Positions 37,255 to 51,053 of a stretch of DNA of 64,000 nt are shown here, piece by piece. Each line of letters starts with the position of its first letter. Position 1 is the stretch's first letter. A program made the position numbers and the translations under genes. Source of the DNA: Siderastrea radians (Eukaryota; Cnidaria; Anthozoa; Scleractinia; Rhizangiidae); contig OZ024892.1 of assembly GCA_964017195.1 (NCBI GenBank), forward strand, positions 15,860,071-15,924,070. Reading direction: 5' to 3'. The notes beneath the pieces are model-generated. The model was not told where the DNA came from. It was given only the letters and a program-made list of their open reading frames with translations, and searched no databases.

Positions 37255-37625
37255 CCGTATTTCCTCGAATAATAGCCGGGAGCAATAATTATTTTTTCAC
37301 ACTAAAAGGTAGCTATAAATCGAGTGATATTGTTCCCTGGAAGTCACGCCCTAAATATTTTGTTTTATTATCCCATTTAATACTTTCAAAAAATACACCA
37401 AACAGCTGCATACGGTCCTTCTAAGTGTCCTCAATTTGGTTTCTTAGTCTATTTTTCAATGTCAATACCCTCGGCGTCGGAGATCGAGTCATCAGTCAGT
37501 TTTGCTGGATCGGGCTCCACTTAAGCGTCATCCTCTAGCTTTGCCGCTATTGGGGGGGGGGGTAGAGGGCAATTATTCGAGGAAGGTTCTTAATTGAGGG
37601 ACGGCTATAATTAGAGGAAACACGG
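37255..37625. mobile_element. MITE with TA target duplication
   Basis: Inverted ends CCGTATTTCCTCGAATAATA and TATAATTAGAGGAAACACGG, bordered by TA. It is 371 bp and noncoding, with an internal G11-type homopolymer near 37551-37561. Confidence 0.75.
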
Positions 37626-37804
37626 TATTTTGTTTCCTGTGAATTGTCGCTGTTTGTCGTAAGTCAGTTACAATAGCTTTGAGTATTTGGGTCACCAATC
37701 TTTAATTTTCAGTTGGTTTGGTTTTTATTGTACATTTGATTTTTATTCACTGTCTGAAAGGGTGGTGGCGATTGTAACCGGGGAGTGTGGGGCTAAAACA
37801 ATAG

Positions 37805-38190
37805 CTGATAACGATAGTATTCTATCTCACAACACTCACCACTCGCGCTCATTGTTTTTAAGATATGGGGAAAATTGGTGGAAGCGCTCTTGAGGTGGTG
37901 GAACACATATCTGCTCTAACACGCATTTTCAGCTAAGAAGGCCGGGAGGGAGGGCCGTTCCACCTCCCTCCTGGGCGCTGATCAGAGACTGAGCGAAGAG
38001 GGAGTGTTCATCAGCGTTTATTATTACCTCCTGGGATTCAAAACTCCATGCACGTACATACCCTCGTGTATAACACATGCTGTTTTGAAGTTTAGGCTTC
38101 GCGCCTTAGTTTTGAGTGTTGTGAATAGTATTCTATCTCACAACACCCACCACTCACACTCATTGCTATTAAGATATGGGGAAAATTGAT
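37805..38190. repeat. Direct repeat pair of about 60 bp, 319 bp apart
   Basis: TATTCTATCTCACAACAC..CACCACTC..CTCATTG..TTAAGATATGGGGAAAATTG occurs at about 37807-37876 and 38126-38187. The pair borders the DIRS-like remnant and may belong to its terminal repeats. Confidence 0.6.
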
Positions 38191-38229
38191 CTACGCGCTA
38201 CCCAGCTTCGTTTTCACAGTACCCCCAAA

Positions 38230-41200
38230 AACTATTCCCAAAGCGACATTTTCCCAGGTGTGTCTGACGCAAACAAAACGCAAAAAAAACGTTTTAAATC
38301 ATTAATGTCATGCCATTCAGAGGTGACAGTTGGAATGTTTACTGCAGATAATCTAGCCGAAGCACCCGCCAGATTGAGGACTTTGGCCAGTTGCAAGTAA
38401 TGTAAAGCCACATGTCGTCGTGTCCAACCAACATGATCCATTATCTCTGACACCTCAGCCCCTGACAAAGCCAGGGTTATAGCGCATCCAGCCCTGAAAC
38501 CATAAAGAGTTTCTCCATTATCTGATCCCATCTCCTGCAGGTATCCCTCCAAGCGAGTCTCAGCCGCAGATGAGCTAAGGGGCGCATGCACAATCATGTG
38601 TGCCTCTTTTCTCTAAATGGGGACACCCGTTAATTTGAACTTGGGTTTTCCCATTCTTATCCTTATGTACCAAAAAAGCAAATATCGCGAGGTGTTACAG
38701 TTACTATTGTCGGATACCCCGGAAGAGAGGAAAGGAAATTCTCTAATTCTTTCTGAATCGAATCGTTTTGTTTAGAGTAACTAGTCGCTTGATCAATCAA
38801 GGCTAATTGTTGAAGTCGACCATCAATGGCGTTCACAACCACACCCGGAGGCGTTCTATTGCAACTGTTTATAATTTTCCTTTTGTAACTGCATTGTTGA
38901 CAAAAACGGAGGTCAAAATCATTGGCATGACTACACTTGGGACATCTTACAGAAGGGGCAAACAGCTTCGCAACCACAGCTAAGTCCTGTTAACAGGAAA
39001 AGGGAACACCATTATGAATAACAAAGTTTTATCTCAGAATTCACACTGGTAACAAAGATAGCCAAAATATGATTCAGTCAAGATTATTGTACAATTCTTT
39101 TGAGCAGTCTTCTGGAAATAACACAACTCTACAAAAACTATTTTCCAAAGTCTGTCATTAAAATTCATTCACACGGCACTGTTAGAAAACACACAGCAAA
39201 AGCCCAGAGATCCCCAGAGATCCCCGCATGAGGAATCCGTCCTTGTTCAGAAGGAGATAGAAGGGCTCTAACATCCCCTTTACGGCGAGTCTACATGATT
39301 TTCTAGCACAGTTCTGAATCAAAGGCCACCAGAGCTTCTTTGGATACACATCTAAGACAAAAGCTGAGCAGGATCGCCGATAAGCCTTCAGAAAACGTAA
39401 AACAGGGCCCACCAGGGAGAGAGGCTGGAAAACGTAGGGGTGCTCCAAAAAAGGAGCTCCACTCGATAAATCTTGTGCAAAACCATTGACGCCGAAAGAC
39501 AGAGGCGATGCATTTGGAGTAAAATGTGGCAGGGAAAACCATCCTGAAATGTCATTGCGTTTTAATCAAGTGCCATTAAATTGCAAGTGTGTCCCTTCGA
39601 ACCACCAAATTCCTGCTGTACTTTTGCTGATATATCCGGGTGAAGTTTACAGTCAAGTGTTGTCAATCGGCGTGAGGGTACATCTGCCTCATTTTCATTC
39701 GTTGGGATATACTACAAGGAAGTGGATCATTTCATGTGCGCAGAAAAAAGCAATGTGAAATCTCATCCCTCAGTGCCTTTTGCACCCTCATAGGTTTGGA
39801 TGTGCGAAGGGCCTTGGAAATGGCATTACTCATTTCACTAGTAAACGGTAGCGCTCTCGGCACTGCTAAGGAGAATGATACACATTTGCCTACCAAGCGT
39901 TGGAGAGTCTTCACTGAGATTACTGAACATTCTAGGGTTTGTTAAACAAGATGAAGAAACTTTTCCTTTTTCTCAGGAATAAGATGGAAAACCTCCCAGG
40001 AAGAATCTGACAGGAAATCCAAATATGGAACACTCTTACGCGGCATCAGGATGATTTCGTCAAATCCAGAAAATATACAATTTTGATCAAGAAGTAAGCT
40101 ACTCAAAAGATAGCTGATTTTGCAGCTGCTAAATTGTGTTCGTCGGAACTTACAAAATCTGCATAGGCACCTTGTCTGGGTGGTATCTGGAGTTGGCCTT
40201 TATGACGATCATCAATGTACAGTGAGCAAGGGATCCCCATAGAACGAAAAAAAACAACAGATGCCATAAGACCAGTTGAGTGGTAGACAAAAGAAGATAT
40301 TTTCCAGCGAAAAGGCAGGGTGTTATAAACAAAATACGACCCACCCCACTGGATTCCAAAGAATGATCAACTCTCCTCGGTCAAAAGAAGATAATCATAC
40401 CTGGATTTATCATCTAATATCGTATGGTAGGTGTCACGGCCCACATATCGTGGAATGTTCAAAAGAGTATCTAACGTGAAAGGCATGTCTCTCATCCATA
40501 CGTTTAGAAAACGAGCATCATGGCAAAGTCTTGGCTTTGTAGGCTCCACAGTTAGTGGGAGGACCAGATGAGGTGGAACAACCTCTCCAACTCTACCCTT
40601 AAATGAAATGGCCCCCACTCGCAAACGATCGAGTAAAGTGCTTGTCACAAAATCCGCAAAAGGCTTTCATGACTTATTTGTTTTTCAAATGTTCCGAGGG
40701 TGGACGATCAGAACTGTACTGTTTACCTTTTAAAGTTCCAGAAAAGGGTGAAAATATTCGAAAATCGATACTTTATCCCTAATCCATTTCAATACTTGTC
40801 CTTGTTCAATAGATGGAAGATCACCAACTATCTCCTGCCACTAGTCAGAATGATTATGAGCCTCACCAACACGGAAACAGGCAGGGTCTATGAACCTTAA
40901 CATTGCAGGACCTCCAAGTTTATCACCTCGGATTATCTGGTCAATTTCTTCCCTTGAAAATTCTGTGACTGTCACCCCAGTGCCGACCCCAACGGAGTTC
41001 CCCAACAAGTCAACCCAATTGAGTGGCTTTGGAGAATACTGTGTATAGGCAAGAAGTTTTTCTTCAAAGTCAGAGTCGTGCTCCCAATCCCAGATCAAAT
41101 GGCAATGAGATGTCTAGAGAGAAGAAGGGGGGAAACCATTAGGTTCACGGATATGTGAATGGACAAAAACAATTACTGATGGGAAAACCCACGAGGCCAG

Positions 41201-42085
41201 CAAGGTATGACAGTCATGACCCAGCATAACCGGGGAGATTTGTTTGGATACCCTTTTTCACAACTGTCACTCCCAGCAACCCCTAAACCCAGGAGAACCC
41301 TATAAGATTTCTTCTCCAGATAAGAGAGAATATCGGAAAATCAAAGAGCCGCTCATTACGAAAAGAGCATTTATTTGTTAACATTGTACAAGGGAACTAT
41401 CATCATTTTCAACATCATCGAAATCACAGTCAACAAACCGCTTTACTTATTCTGATTCATATCCTGAGAGGATTGAATAATCTTACGAGAAAAGCCAGAT
41501 GTTCCTCTCATATCTCTTTCCCGTTTTAACAATGCATTTGGACATGGCCAAAGCGGTTACAATAGAAGCAACGAATCCCACTATAAGGGACTGCCCCGGC
41601 CTTTCTTTCCACTCCAGGATTCTGCCTGACTTGCCTTCGCCGATTATTCTTCTCAAACTTTGGCACCACGTGTAACACCTTTTCTTGATCTTTGTCCCCC
41701 AGTAAGGGAAGGAGAAAATTACGGAACTGGTCGTTGGGCTCGTTAATCTTCCAACGTAGGGTTTCAAAAGCGAACTTTTTAGTAGCTCGCCTTTTCGTGC
41801 TTGACATCTTGAGCAGCATTCTTTAGAGCCTCAAGTCTGTTAAACTCCGGAACGGAACGGGAAGCCGTGTGACGTATTCTGTCCAAAAGACTGTCTACAG
41901 ACGACGCAGTAAGAGCGTCCATGGACTTTTTCAACTCGTGATACTTAAGCTGTAACGCCCACAGACTACAGAAAACAACAAGGAAGCCAACTATTAAGCA
42001 AGACCTCCTCATAAATACCGGCCATAACATTTCCGATAAGCGATCTACCCGCGCCTCCTTAAAATAGCAAATCATCACCATAATC
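38230..42085 (-). mobile_element. DIRS-like (tyrosine recombinase) retroelement remnant
   Basis: Broken ORFs on the minus strand in DIRS order. A gag-like region (41483-42081) has a zinc knuckle CFYCNRFGHVQMHC. A reverse transcriptase (about 40150-40650) has RLCHDARFLNVW, DDKSRYDYLLL and a shifted-frame YIDD. An RNase H-like part lies at about 39182-39900. A tyrosine recombinase (38232-38977) has a Cys4 N-terminal ribbon CPKCSHANDFDLRFCQQC and an active-site block GFRAGCAITLALSG..HVGWTRRHVALHYL. Multiple frameshifts and stops show it is inactive. Confidence 0.75.
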
Positions 42086-42171
42086 TAAATTGGACAACTC
42101 ACCAAGTCACATCATGACATAAACTTATAAACTGTCAGCCGTACTATCTATATAAACATCAATAATCCAGA

Positions 42172-42311
42172 TGTGACATAATGTAGCGTAGGGCCTGAAC
42201 CCTAGTTGTTAGTTTTACATGCGTAGTAATCTGTGTGTGTTGGGAGTGTGTTGTGACTCGAACTGTGTGTTGAGTTTGCGAGTAAAAGAGAGCGCGCTGT
42301 GGCTCGTTACA
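42172..42311 (+). repeat. Gypsy LTR (5')
   Basis: Begins TGTGACATAATG and ends CTCGTTACA (TG..CA), 140 bp, directly followed by a primer-binding-site-like TCTGGTGGCAGCGG. Confidence 0.65.
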
Positions 42312-42346
42312 TCTGGTGGCAGCGGTGAAAGTAGGGTGAATCAACC

Positions 42347-43102
42347 ATGGAAGAGACTGTCAAGGCTTTGGAGACAAAACTAGCCCAGCTGGAAGCGAAA
42401 ATTGGCAAGAAAAGCGAAAGTGGCGTGTCGACCTCAACAAGTTCGAATGGTTCGCCAGAAAACCTACTGCTTCGCATCAAACCGGAAAGCTTTTCTGCCA
42501 CGTCCGGGGAAAGCTGGCTGGCCTGGCTACGAAAAGTCAAGAGCATTGCTGCTTTGATTAAACGGAGTCCCGAACTGCAATGTCAAATCTTACCAGCGTA
42601 CCTAAAAGGCCTCGCCGAACAGATCTACTACAGTCTAACCGATGTACAAACCGCCACGTGGCCGGCGGTTGAACGGGCCCTTTCTGATCGTTTCCATCCA
42701 AAGAAATCTCGTCAAGTACACAATTCTACTTTGTGTGCTAAACTACGTCGACCAGATGAAGATTTACACCAACTGCGATGTAAAATTTCTCGCCTAGTGG
42801 AGTTAGCGTATCCCGAAGACCCCCTGGAAATCCTTAATCGTTCGGCTACGGGTTTCTTGGTGGGCCCTCTAACCCCGACTACTTTACGTGAGAAAGTGTT
42901 GAACTTGGGTCCCAACACCTTAGCTGAGGCACTGGCGGAAGCTCACCGATATGAATCAAATAGAAAAGTTCTGAACAAAGGAAGTACACGAACTCTTTCT
43001 TCGACTTCCGGGGAGGAAGAGGGTGCCTCATCAGCCAGTTACAGTGCATTGGACGAGTTTTGGACCTCAATAAGGGGATCAAGAACCTTCACCATGGGTT
43101 AA
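42347..43102 (+). pseudogene. Ty3/Gypsy gag, truncated element
   Basis: A 251-aa gag-like protein follows the LTR and primer-binding site. It has an N-terminal coiled coil and a capsid-like domain (LLRIKPESFSATSGESWLAW). No pol follows: within about 150 bp the sequence changes to LINE debris, so the element is 3'-truncated. Confidence 0.7.
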
Positions 43103-43224
43103 GGAACTCTTTCAACAGCAAGCTGAAATCTTACAGAAGTTGAAAAACATTCCTCAAGGGAAGCAGGAATCAAACGTGGGGAGGCAAGGTCCTAGAGCAT
43201 GTCAGCACCGCTCTGGTTGGCTGT

Positions 43225-43660
43225 ATAACAATGCTGATGGATTGTCTTGCTTCCCGTGGGACGAGAAAGGGTTCCTCTGATGCCAGAAAACTCGAACGAA
43301 TTCAAGAATGTGCCCTTAGGAACTCCTGCAAAAGGCTAACCTACGAAAACGTCATACTCGACGATTGCAAGACAACTCAACCATAATGTACAAAGTTAAA
43401 AACTATCTGGCGCCACCCTATATTGCGGACTTATTCGTAGTTAACAATAGTAAGTATTCTCTCAAAAATTCATAATTTGTCTTCCCCAGTTTTCGAACAG
43501 TCGCATATGGCAAGAACAGCATAAGCTATTTAGGTCCTGTTATTTGGTCAAAACTTAACTGCTTCATAAAATCACCTGAATCCGTAGACATTTTTAACTG
43601 GCGTAGTTTATAGACAATACCTGTAGAGACTGTTTTCTCTGTAGCACCTAGTCACTGATT
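43225..43660 (+). mobile_element. LINE ORF2 C-terminal remnant
   Basis: In shifting frames the sequence encodes the conserved end of a CR1/L2-type ORF2. Recognisable parts include APPYIADLFV-like and VAYGKNSISYLGPVIWSKL-type segments. Stops and frameshifts are present. Confidence 0.6.
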
Positions 43661-43776
43661 TTATTGTAGATCTTCCACAACATTATTTATTTTTAAAATT
43701 GTAAATTTTACAAATATCTTCTTTTTCTTTTTTGTTTAACACGTTGTATAGGGAAGTATAGGATTGTTAACAATTA

Positions 43777-44279
43777 TAGTTGACTCCCGATAACTCGAAT
43801 CTTCAAGGGAAATCAATAAAAGCTCGAGTTATCGGGAGTTCGAGTTATCAGGGGATGGGATTCCAGCTGACACCACTTATCACATGTCTTCTCACAGGAA
43901 GAGCTGACACGTTCTTTGTACCAATACACCAGGAAACTAAAGAAATTGACACAAAGGGCAATTAGACACTTCAAAACTACAACGCTGCTCAATCTTTGGA
44001 AAATTGATTCCAAATAAATTCAGTGTTATGGAGTATGTTGTGTCTCATTACACTTTGACAAACGAGGTTCGAGTTATCGAGGGTAAAAATATAAAGAAAA
44101 TGACCTGAAGGGAATAGGATTTCACTTTGAGTTAACAGGAGGTTCGAGTTATCGAGGGTTCGAGTTATTGAGGGTAAAATTACAGTAAGTGTATGGAGCA
44201 AATCCAGAGGAAATCAATTTTGATTCGAGTTAGCGAGAGGTTCGAGTTACAGAGGATCCAAGTTACCGAGAGTCAACTG
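43777..44279. mobile_element. pogo/Tigger-like MITE, TA target duplication
   Basis: Inverted ends AGTTGACTCCCGATAACTCG and CGAGAGTCAACT are flanked by TA. Several internal copies of TTCGAGTTATCGAGGG occur in both orientations near the ends. About 503 bp, noncoding. Confidence 0.75.
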
Positions 44280-44420
44280 TAACTAAAACTGTAAATTTGT
44301 TTTTACCAATTGTATATATTATAGGATTGTATTGAAGTTAGGTGTCCCTAATTAGCGTACATCCCTGTACGCAAGATGTTACGACACAATAATATAGTTC
44401 TTGCTTTACTTTACTTTACT
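44280..44420 (+). mobile_element. LINE 3' tail
   Basis: GTGTCCCTAATTAGCG..GTACGCAAGATG and a CTTTA tandem tail. It is the 3' end of a CR1/L2-type element and probably continues the remnant at 43225 beyond the inserted MITE. Confidence 0.6.
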
Positions 44421-44697
44421 TTACTTATTAGCGCGTCGTCCTGTTAAAAGCAATGATCGATTCCTGAATCACTTTCGACACCTGACCTCCAGGATTTGAA
44501 AACTTATAGGACAAGTTCAGATAATTTTCTTTTATTTTCTGTCATCAATAGTCCTATATCGTCATTCATTCAGAAGAAATCACTATTTGAAATCACACAA
44601 GTACGCAGATGCGTACCTATTTTTATTCCTTTCTTACCCGTTCAGTGAAATAAGTCATTGTCAGATTTGACGTGTCCTCTACATCCTTTTTTTTCAG

Positions 44698-47681
44698 ATG
44701 ATCGACTATAAAGTCAATCCGAACGGTGTTCACCAGTCCACCTACGATATTACTTCCCAAGTGCTTAGCCTTATCCAAAAGGATGAAACTGGTAAGGTTA
44801 TCGATGTCGCAAACCTGCAAACTGACATCTCATTTAGAGTTCCATTGAAGAAGTCTAATAACAGAACTTCATCACAGGTGAAGGGTTACGCTGTCCCAGA
44901 CGTTATGATGTATCGAGTGCCGGGTTACTACTCATCGTGAAACGTCGTCAATCAGGATCTCCTTGGCGCTAGACAGGGACGCACCGTTTGAAATCTATGT
45001 GAAGTACGGTGCTGAGCCTACCAAGCAGGAGTATGATTGCGTGACTTCTTTAAAAGAACAACCTTGCCAGAAGAAAACGCAGCTCTGTAGTGTTAGCCAT
45101 TACGTATGGTTTGATGCTAAACACCGTGGGAAATATTTCATTGGACTACTTCAAAAACATCGCAAGTCAAATGTGTGAGAAAGAAGGTCTGCCTGGGAAA
45201 TAGTCTCCCCAACAACCGATGCACCGGACAATCATACTCCGAGGCAGCCAATCGTGAGATCTCTTCTCCAGGTCAACGATCAAGATGAACAGCTGTGTGT
45301 AAAGTTCAAGGGACCGCCGACGCAGCAGCCAGTTATTCAAAACAAGACACTCACTTTGCCTCCTTATGACTCCCAAACTCGTCCGTAAACTTTACCTTGG
45401 AAGTAGACTCAGCTGGCTGTCTGTATTGGCGGAGGACAGAGAACAATGGATGAGTGAAGGGTTTAAGGTACGTGCCAGTTTCTGCTAATTACACCGGGAT
45501 TTTCAGTCTTCAAGGTGGGGGGGGGGGATTCCACCCACTCCTAGGTGAGTGCATAAGCAATTAAAAACTTGGAATCGCTAGAGCAATCCTAAAATGTCAG
45601 CTGCAAGATGAGATGAGATGATCACATCACGTGAAATTGAGGTATACTTATATTCTTATGGTCATCGGTCGTCATCTATTCTTCTTATGTCGTATTTTCA
45701 AAACTTAAGTTGCGAAATGTTTCATAACAAATTTAGAACGGGTGAAGGCATAGTTCTGAGAAAATCAGCTCTTTACATGTGAGATTACAAAACTGTCGAG
45801 GTTTAAAGACATTTTGAAAGCAAATATTTGGTCATCTAGCTAGCAGCCATTTGATGCATTTCCTTTTAATTCCGGCAATAAATTCATTAACCGATGACAA
45901 TGAATTAGCACTGATTTATAAAGAGAGGATGCCAAGTTGTTTCTCAAACTGTTGACGTAAAATCTTTGCATAATTTACAACCTCTAATACTAGTTCATCT
46001 AATTACAGTGTTATTCGGATACATGGTTTAATAAACTCCATCGTAATGTTTGCATTTTTACACTTCACAGGTTGGCGCCAATTCTACCCCAGCTGCCTTG
46101 CAGTGTCTTTGCCATCACCTAACATCATTTGGAGGTTATTTTGTCGTAACGCCTAACACAATAGACTTCTCTCAAGTTCAAGTAGGATTTAACAACATCG
46201 GTGATCCACGCGATGTCCTGGTTCTTGTTTCAGTACTATTAGTGTTTCTGCTTTACTTCATCGCTTTAATATTTGCGCGAAGGGCTGACAAGAGAGATCG
46301 AGAAAAAGTGAGTCCGTTATAGAGTTGAGAACTGCATTGGATCTTTTTCTTTGCTATCACTGGTTGATGCTTTGTTTCAAGGTAGTCCTAAAGTTTGTTT
46401 CCACGCGAGACTAAATCTATTGTTGCATCAATATCACCTCCTCTGTTTTCTTTAAAAAAATCAATAGTTAGGCAATAAAATTGAGGAGGACCTTCGTGAA
46501 TTGCCACAAAACATTCGTAACGTTAGTCAGCCACCTGAAAACCACTACTTTTGCCATCATCTTCCTACATTTTCTGGACAAATTCCAGTGAAAGTCCGCG
46601 GCCCGTAGCAGTTACCTTTGTAAATATTCTTGAAAGTGGGATTACCTGCCAGTAATAACTTAACATCTTGATAAAACGCAGCATAAATCCTTGAAATGCC
46701 TGAATGTTTTGACGACCGTCCAGCAATTTCCAGCCACGTCGGCAATATTGGCGACATATGTATGATGACGCAGGGGATAAGCATAAATCCAGTTATCCAC
46801 TCAAATTAAAAATTTTGTTCTGTTACTGAAAACCAATTTCTACTTACTTTGTTACAGGTAAGTCCAGTGATGCCTCTAACTTCGACCGAAAACACCGCCT
46901 GCCTACACGAAGCTTCTTTTACCACAGGAGCATGGCGCAACTCTGGTACTTCTGCCAAAGTGTTCATGAACTCTATGGAACTGAGAATTCTAGGGAGGTC
47001 ATTGAGTTGACAAGGAACAACGATGAAAACAGCAAACCGTTTAGTCGAGGAAATACCGATAACTTTCTTTCAGCTGTTGGTCAACCACTTGGATCTTTAG
47101 TTAAGCTTCATGTCGGCCATGACAGTTCTGGAGAAGATCCATCATGGTTTCTAAATGAAATCTCTATCACAGACATTGAGGGACGGAAATTCCCGATGGA
47201 AGTTCCCTTGCTACCGTTGCTGGCCTTAGAACGTGAAGATGGGAGCACAACAGTGGAGCTTTATGCCCCAAACGTCAACAAACGCCACGGCTTCAAAAGC
47301 GAGTTCAACAGCGCACGTATATGCGGACTCGCTAACGACCATCTGCGGTTCTCAGTAGTCATAAAGGAGCCCCGAGATTTCTTTACCCGTGTACAGCGAG
47401 TGACTTGTTGCTTCTTCTTTTTCCTTTGGGAATGCTTGCCTCTGCCATGTTCTACAATATTGACAATGCTGATGAAACCCCCCGCTATTCAAGTCGGGGC
47501 CTTTGAAAATGACCGGTCTGGAAGTCGGTGTTTCTCTGTATTCATTACCTTTCCGCCAAGCTTCCTCGTTGTGTTGATATTTCGTAACAGCAGGCGTTCA
47601 GGCGTAGCACACGACGAGTTCGATGTTAATGAGGGCAACAAACGCTGCCGTCTTCGTCATTTTTGCATCTACATCGCTTGG
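44698..47681 (+). pseudogene. Polycystin-1-like gene, 5' exons seen (GAIN, GPS, PLAT)
   Basis: Exons with consensus splice signals are: 44698 to about 44945, then a frame break into 44963-45467 (GAIN-like, FEIYVKYGAEPTKQEYD); 46071-46307 (GPS motif CLCHHLTSFGG and first TM); and 46858 onward (PLAT domain with GSLVKLHVGHDSSGEDPSWF, then FTRVQRVTCC and a TM). Single-base frameshifts occur near 44935, 46965, 47420 and 47485, and in-frame stops near 45179-45350. The last exon is cut by a LINE at 47697 and resumes at 57662. Polycystin-1 family proteins are cleaved receptor/channel subunits. The breaks indicate a pseudogene unless they are assembly errors. Confidence 0.8.
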
Positions 47682-47696
47682 TTTATTTGTATTGTT
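47682..47696. repeat. LINE target-site duplication, left copy
   Basis: TTTATTTGTATTGTT, identical to 57647-57661. Removing one copy and the insert rejoins the host exon in frame. Confidence 0.9.
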
Positions 47697-49109
47697 TGTT
47701 TGTTTGTTTTTTTTGTAATAGTGAGACTTTATTTCAGGCATTGCAAAGTACAAAAAAAAAAAACAAAGATTACAAAGTTACCCACTATACTCCCTTCCCC
47801 CTCTCCAAACAAAAGAAAACTGTCTAATCACGCAAAAAGAAAAGAAAGAGAAAGAAAAAAACTTACAAAACATGAAAAACTTACAAGGACAACTAAGTAA
47901 ATACAGAAAAAAGCCAAAAAAAAAAGTTACAAGCACAGCAAAAGAAAAATACTTGTAGCTATATAACATGAAAAGAACACCATTGTCTCCAGAGGTTTTT
48001 ACAACTATTATGATAATGTAGTACTCAGAAGTGCGTCGGGGCTGAAGGTTTTGAGCCAAAAAACTGGTGAACACTTTTACGTAGCGATACAGCGGTGAGA
48101 GGCTCCGGGTTGTTTTGCCGGGTGTTACTAAAACGAGTAACGCAGTAACGAGTAACGAGTAACGCAGTAACGAGAAAACGAGTAACGGGAAAAATTTTCC
48201 AAGGGTAAAAAATAGAAAACGAGTAACGGGAAAAAAATTGAAAGGCAAAAATAAAAATAAAAATAAAGAAACACTAACGGTAGAAAAATTAAAAGGGTGA
48301 AAATTACACTGAATAATAATAATAGTAATTACTTAGGCAATGTACAACTGTAATAAAACGTACGAATAATGTGACCTGAAAGCCTTGCTATTTGTCGTGG
48401 CGTGTTGGTGAAAAATGTTGTACTTAATGTCAGTCACGGGCAGGCTGCATAAAAAAGCTATGAAGAAGTTTTTGTCCGAATTTAATAAATTAATCGATAT
48501 AAATTTCAATTCCCCGTTTTCACTGCAGTGTGCTGCGATGGTGCATTCGTTAGATTTTTAATAGTATTAAATAATAGGCACTGTCTAGATACCCGGCCGC
48601 GGACACGGATGTTTCAAGACTAATACCCGGCAATCCGAATTTTTCGAAGGGTTTTGACCGAGAGGCTTATTTTAACGTTCTGTAAGTATTTGATATTTGT
48701 TTAGAATAGCCAAGCAGCTCAGAAAAGTATTTTAGTTTGGTAGTGGACGAGTTTTCTGAGCTTGTGCATACTAGAAAATTGCGATGTTAGCAATTATTAG
48801 TGGCTAGACCCACCAGACAGAAACACACAGAATTTCTCATTCAGACGTCCTGGGAGTACTGGAAGTTTGTTTACAATTACTAAGCGATTTAAAAGACCCA
48901 GTTTGGTTTGCAGTTGGGGAACTTTCAGAGCTTTAGCATGCTATAAAATAGCTGTAGCGTTCTGTCTGACCTACGGTGGCCCACAAGTATCACGGCAAAA
49001 GTTTCAAGTCAATACCGCACAATTAAAAAAAATACGTCAACAATTACTTTATTTTTTACTTTATTTTGAAATTGACGAAAAAAGGATTTGGTAAACACGG
49101 AAAAAGATT

Positions 49110-49440
49110 TTAATCGCCACGGCAAAAGTTTGTTAACACCACGGCAAAAGTTTGTGAACATCACGGCAAGAGTTTGCGAACACCATGGCAAAAGTTTGAA
49201 AACGCCAAGGCAAAAGTTTGAAAACGTCACGGCAAAAGTTTGTTAACACCACGGCAAAAGTTTGTGAACATCACGGCAAAAGTTTGCGAACACCACGGTA
49301 AAAGTTTGAAAACGCCACGGCAAAAGTTTGAAAACGCCACGGCAAAAGTTTGTGAACACCACGGCAAAAGTCTGTGAACACCACGGAAAAGATTGTGAAC
49401 ATCACGGCAAAAGTTTGTCGGCACCACGGCGGAAGTGAAA
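49110..49440. repeat. 22-bp minisatellite inside the nested transposon
   Basis: About 14 units of CACGGCAAAAGTTTGTGAACAC with small variations. One isolated unit lies at about 48990-49005. Confidence 0.9.
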
Positions 49441-50964
49441 TTTAAAGCGGAAATAAAGTCTGGTGCCATGATTAACAATGGCCAGTGACAGACCTACGCG
49501 ACTGTCCAAAGCTTTTACAGTTTGGCTTTTACAAGCATGTCTTTAAGGGACTTTCCTTTCCTGTAAGAGATCAAGGGAGGTTCCTTGAATATCTCTCTGA
49601 GTAATGGCTTGCTTTGTAGTTAACGTTCTTAGAGCCGTTTAAAATCTTTGTGCCATTGTGTGCTAGCTCTTTGGCAATTAGTTAGGTTTTTTGGCTCAGT
49701 TTAATTGCAAGATTCTTTAAAGCCGCTTAAAAGAGTAATGTTTTCTGAAACGATCCGCGAGATTCTAAAAAAAACAATCTATCACCTGGGGAGGGCCGAG
49801 CGCTCGCGGAGCGTATTTAAAACAGGGAAATAATTAATCCTAAGGAAAGCAGATAAATCCACAACAACCGTCCTAATGAACAGGACGTCCTAATTAAACT
49901 ATCTGTCGGTGAGGTTTTCTATCTCAAACACATGAAAATACACGATGATGTTGGATTTATACACAATAACATCTGCAGAAATTGGTCATATGACTGAACG
50001 ACTTACCCCCTTTCAGAAATCAGTGACAAAAATACGATTAGTAAGGACAAAAATATTTCAGTTTGAGACCCTGTTTCGTCATGTAACAACTACTGAAATT
50101 TTGCATATGAACGTTGTGTTTCCTTTGGTTAACGCTAAATCACATCGTTGAAATGAACCAGAAAAAGGCTGAATTATTCTTTTATAAAATGTGGATGGAT
50201 ATTTGACTGTGTTCACTGTAACGTCTTTGAATCATTTTACATGCAAAAGCTTGCAAAGCTAATATAATTCCATTAGACACTTGTGAATATCGGGAACGAA
50301 ACTATAATGCGCCTTTTGCTCAAACCTAACACCATTTTCGTCATGCTGGCTTACGAACACTTAAGACCACCGTGTGAATCAGGCTATCATAATTGTCGGC
50401 GCAGATTACATATTCCACCATAATTTCTGGAATCGGGACAAAAAACGGAAGCAAGTATCCTTGTTTCGACCTTGTTATACGGCTATTCTAAGAGCCTTCA
50501 GTTCCGTTTTATTACCTTTTGTGAGGTAGCCGTGGCTGCACTCTAAAAACCTTGCAATCATATATACATGGTTCAAGTTCAAAGTGAAGAATGATAAAGA
50601 CGCGAGTTATCTTCAGTTGATATAATTGTTTCTTTATGCTCCACTCAGAACTGACTTAATAATTTTACATGCGGCACACGCTATCAATACCTTTCCATTT
50701 CATAATTCCGCTTAGATCTCTCCCTCTAGAAAAAATGTTCTTTTCATGAAGTAGTTTACAGAGTGTAAATCCATAACAATAAACAAAAGTCTTCGCGACA
50801 TCATGGAGAAGAAAAAGCAAAAACAGTGCAATGGCAATCACTTCCTTGATCTCTTTTCTTTATCTTGATCCAAAGATACCACTTGTTCATTTTTAATGGG
50901 AATTTGAAATGCCCCTACTTTTACTGAGTAGATATGGGTTTTTTTAAAAATAGAATTCGACCCG

Positions 50965-51053
50965 ATCCGGGTTTTGTGAGTCCGATCCGATCCGATCCGA
51001 TCCGATCCGATCCGATCCAGGTTTTGTCAGTCCGGTCCGATCCGGTCCGATCC
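50965..51053. repeat. GATCC pentanucleotide array
   Basis: Runs of TCCGA interrupted by GGTTTTGT(G/C)AGTCC. The right end supplies the target duplication of the foldback element. Confidence 0.85.

Noticed and set aside
49009..49478. Minus-strand ORFs with FAVMFTNFCRGV repeats
   Set aside because: Translation of a 22-bp minisatellite inside a noncoding transposon, not a repeat protein.
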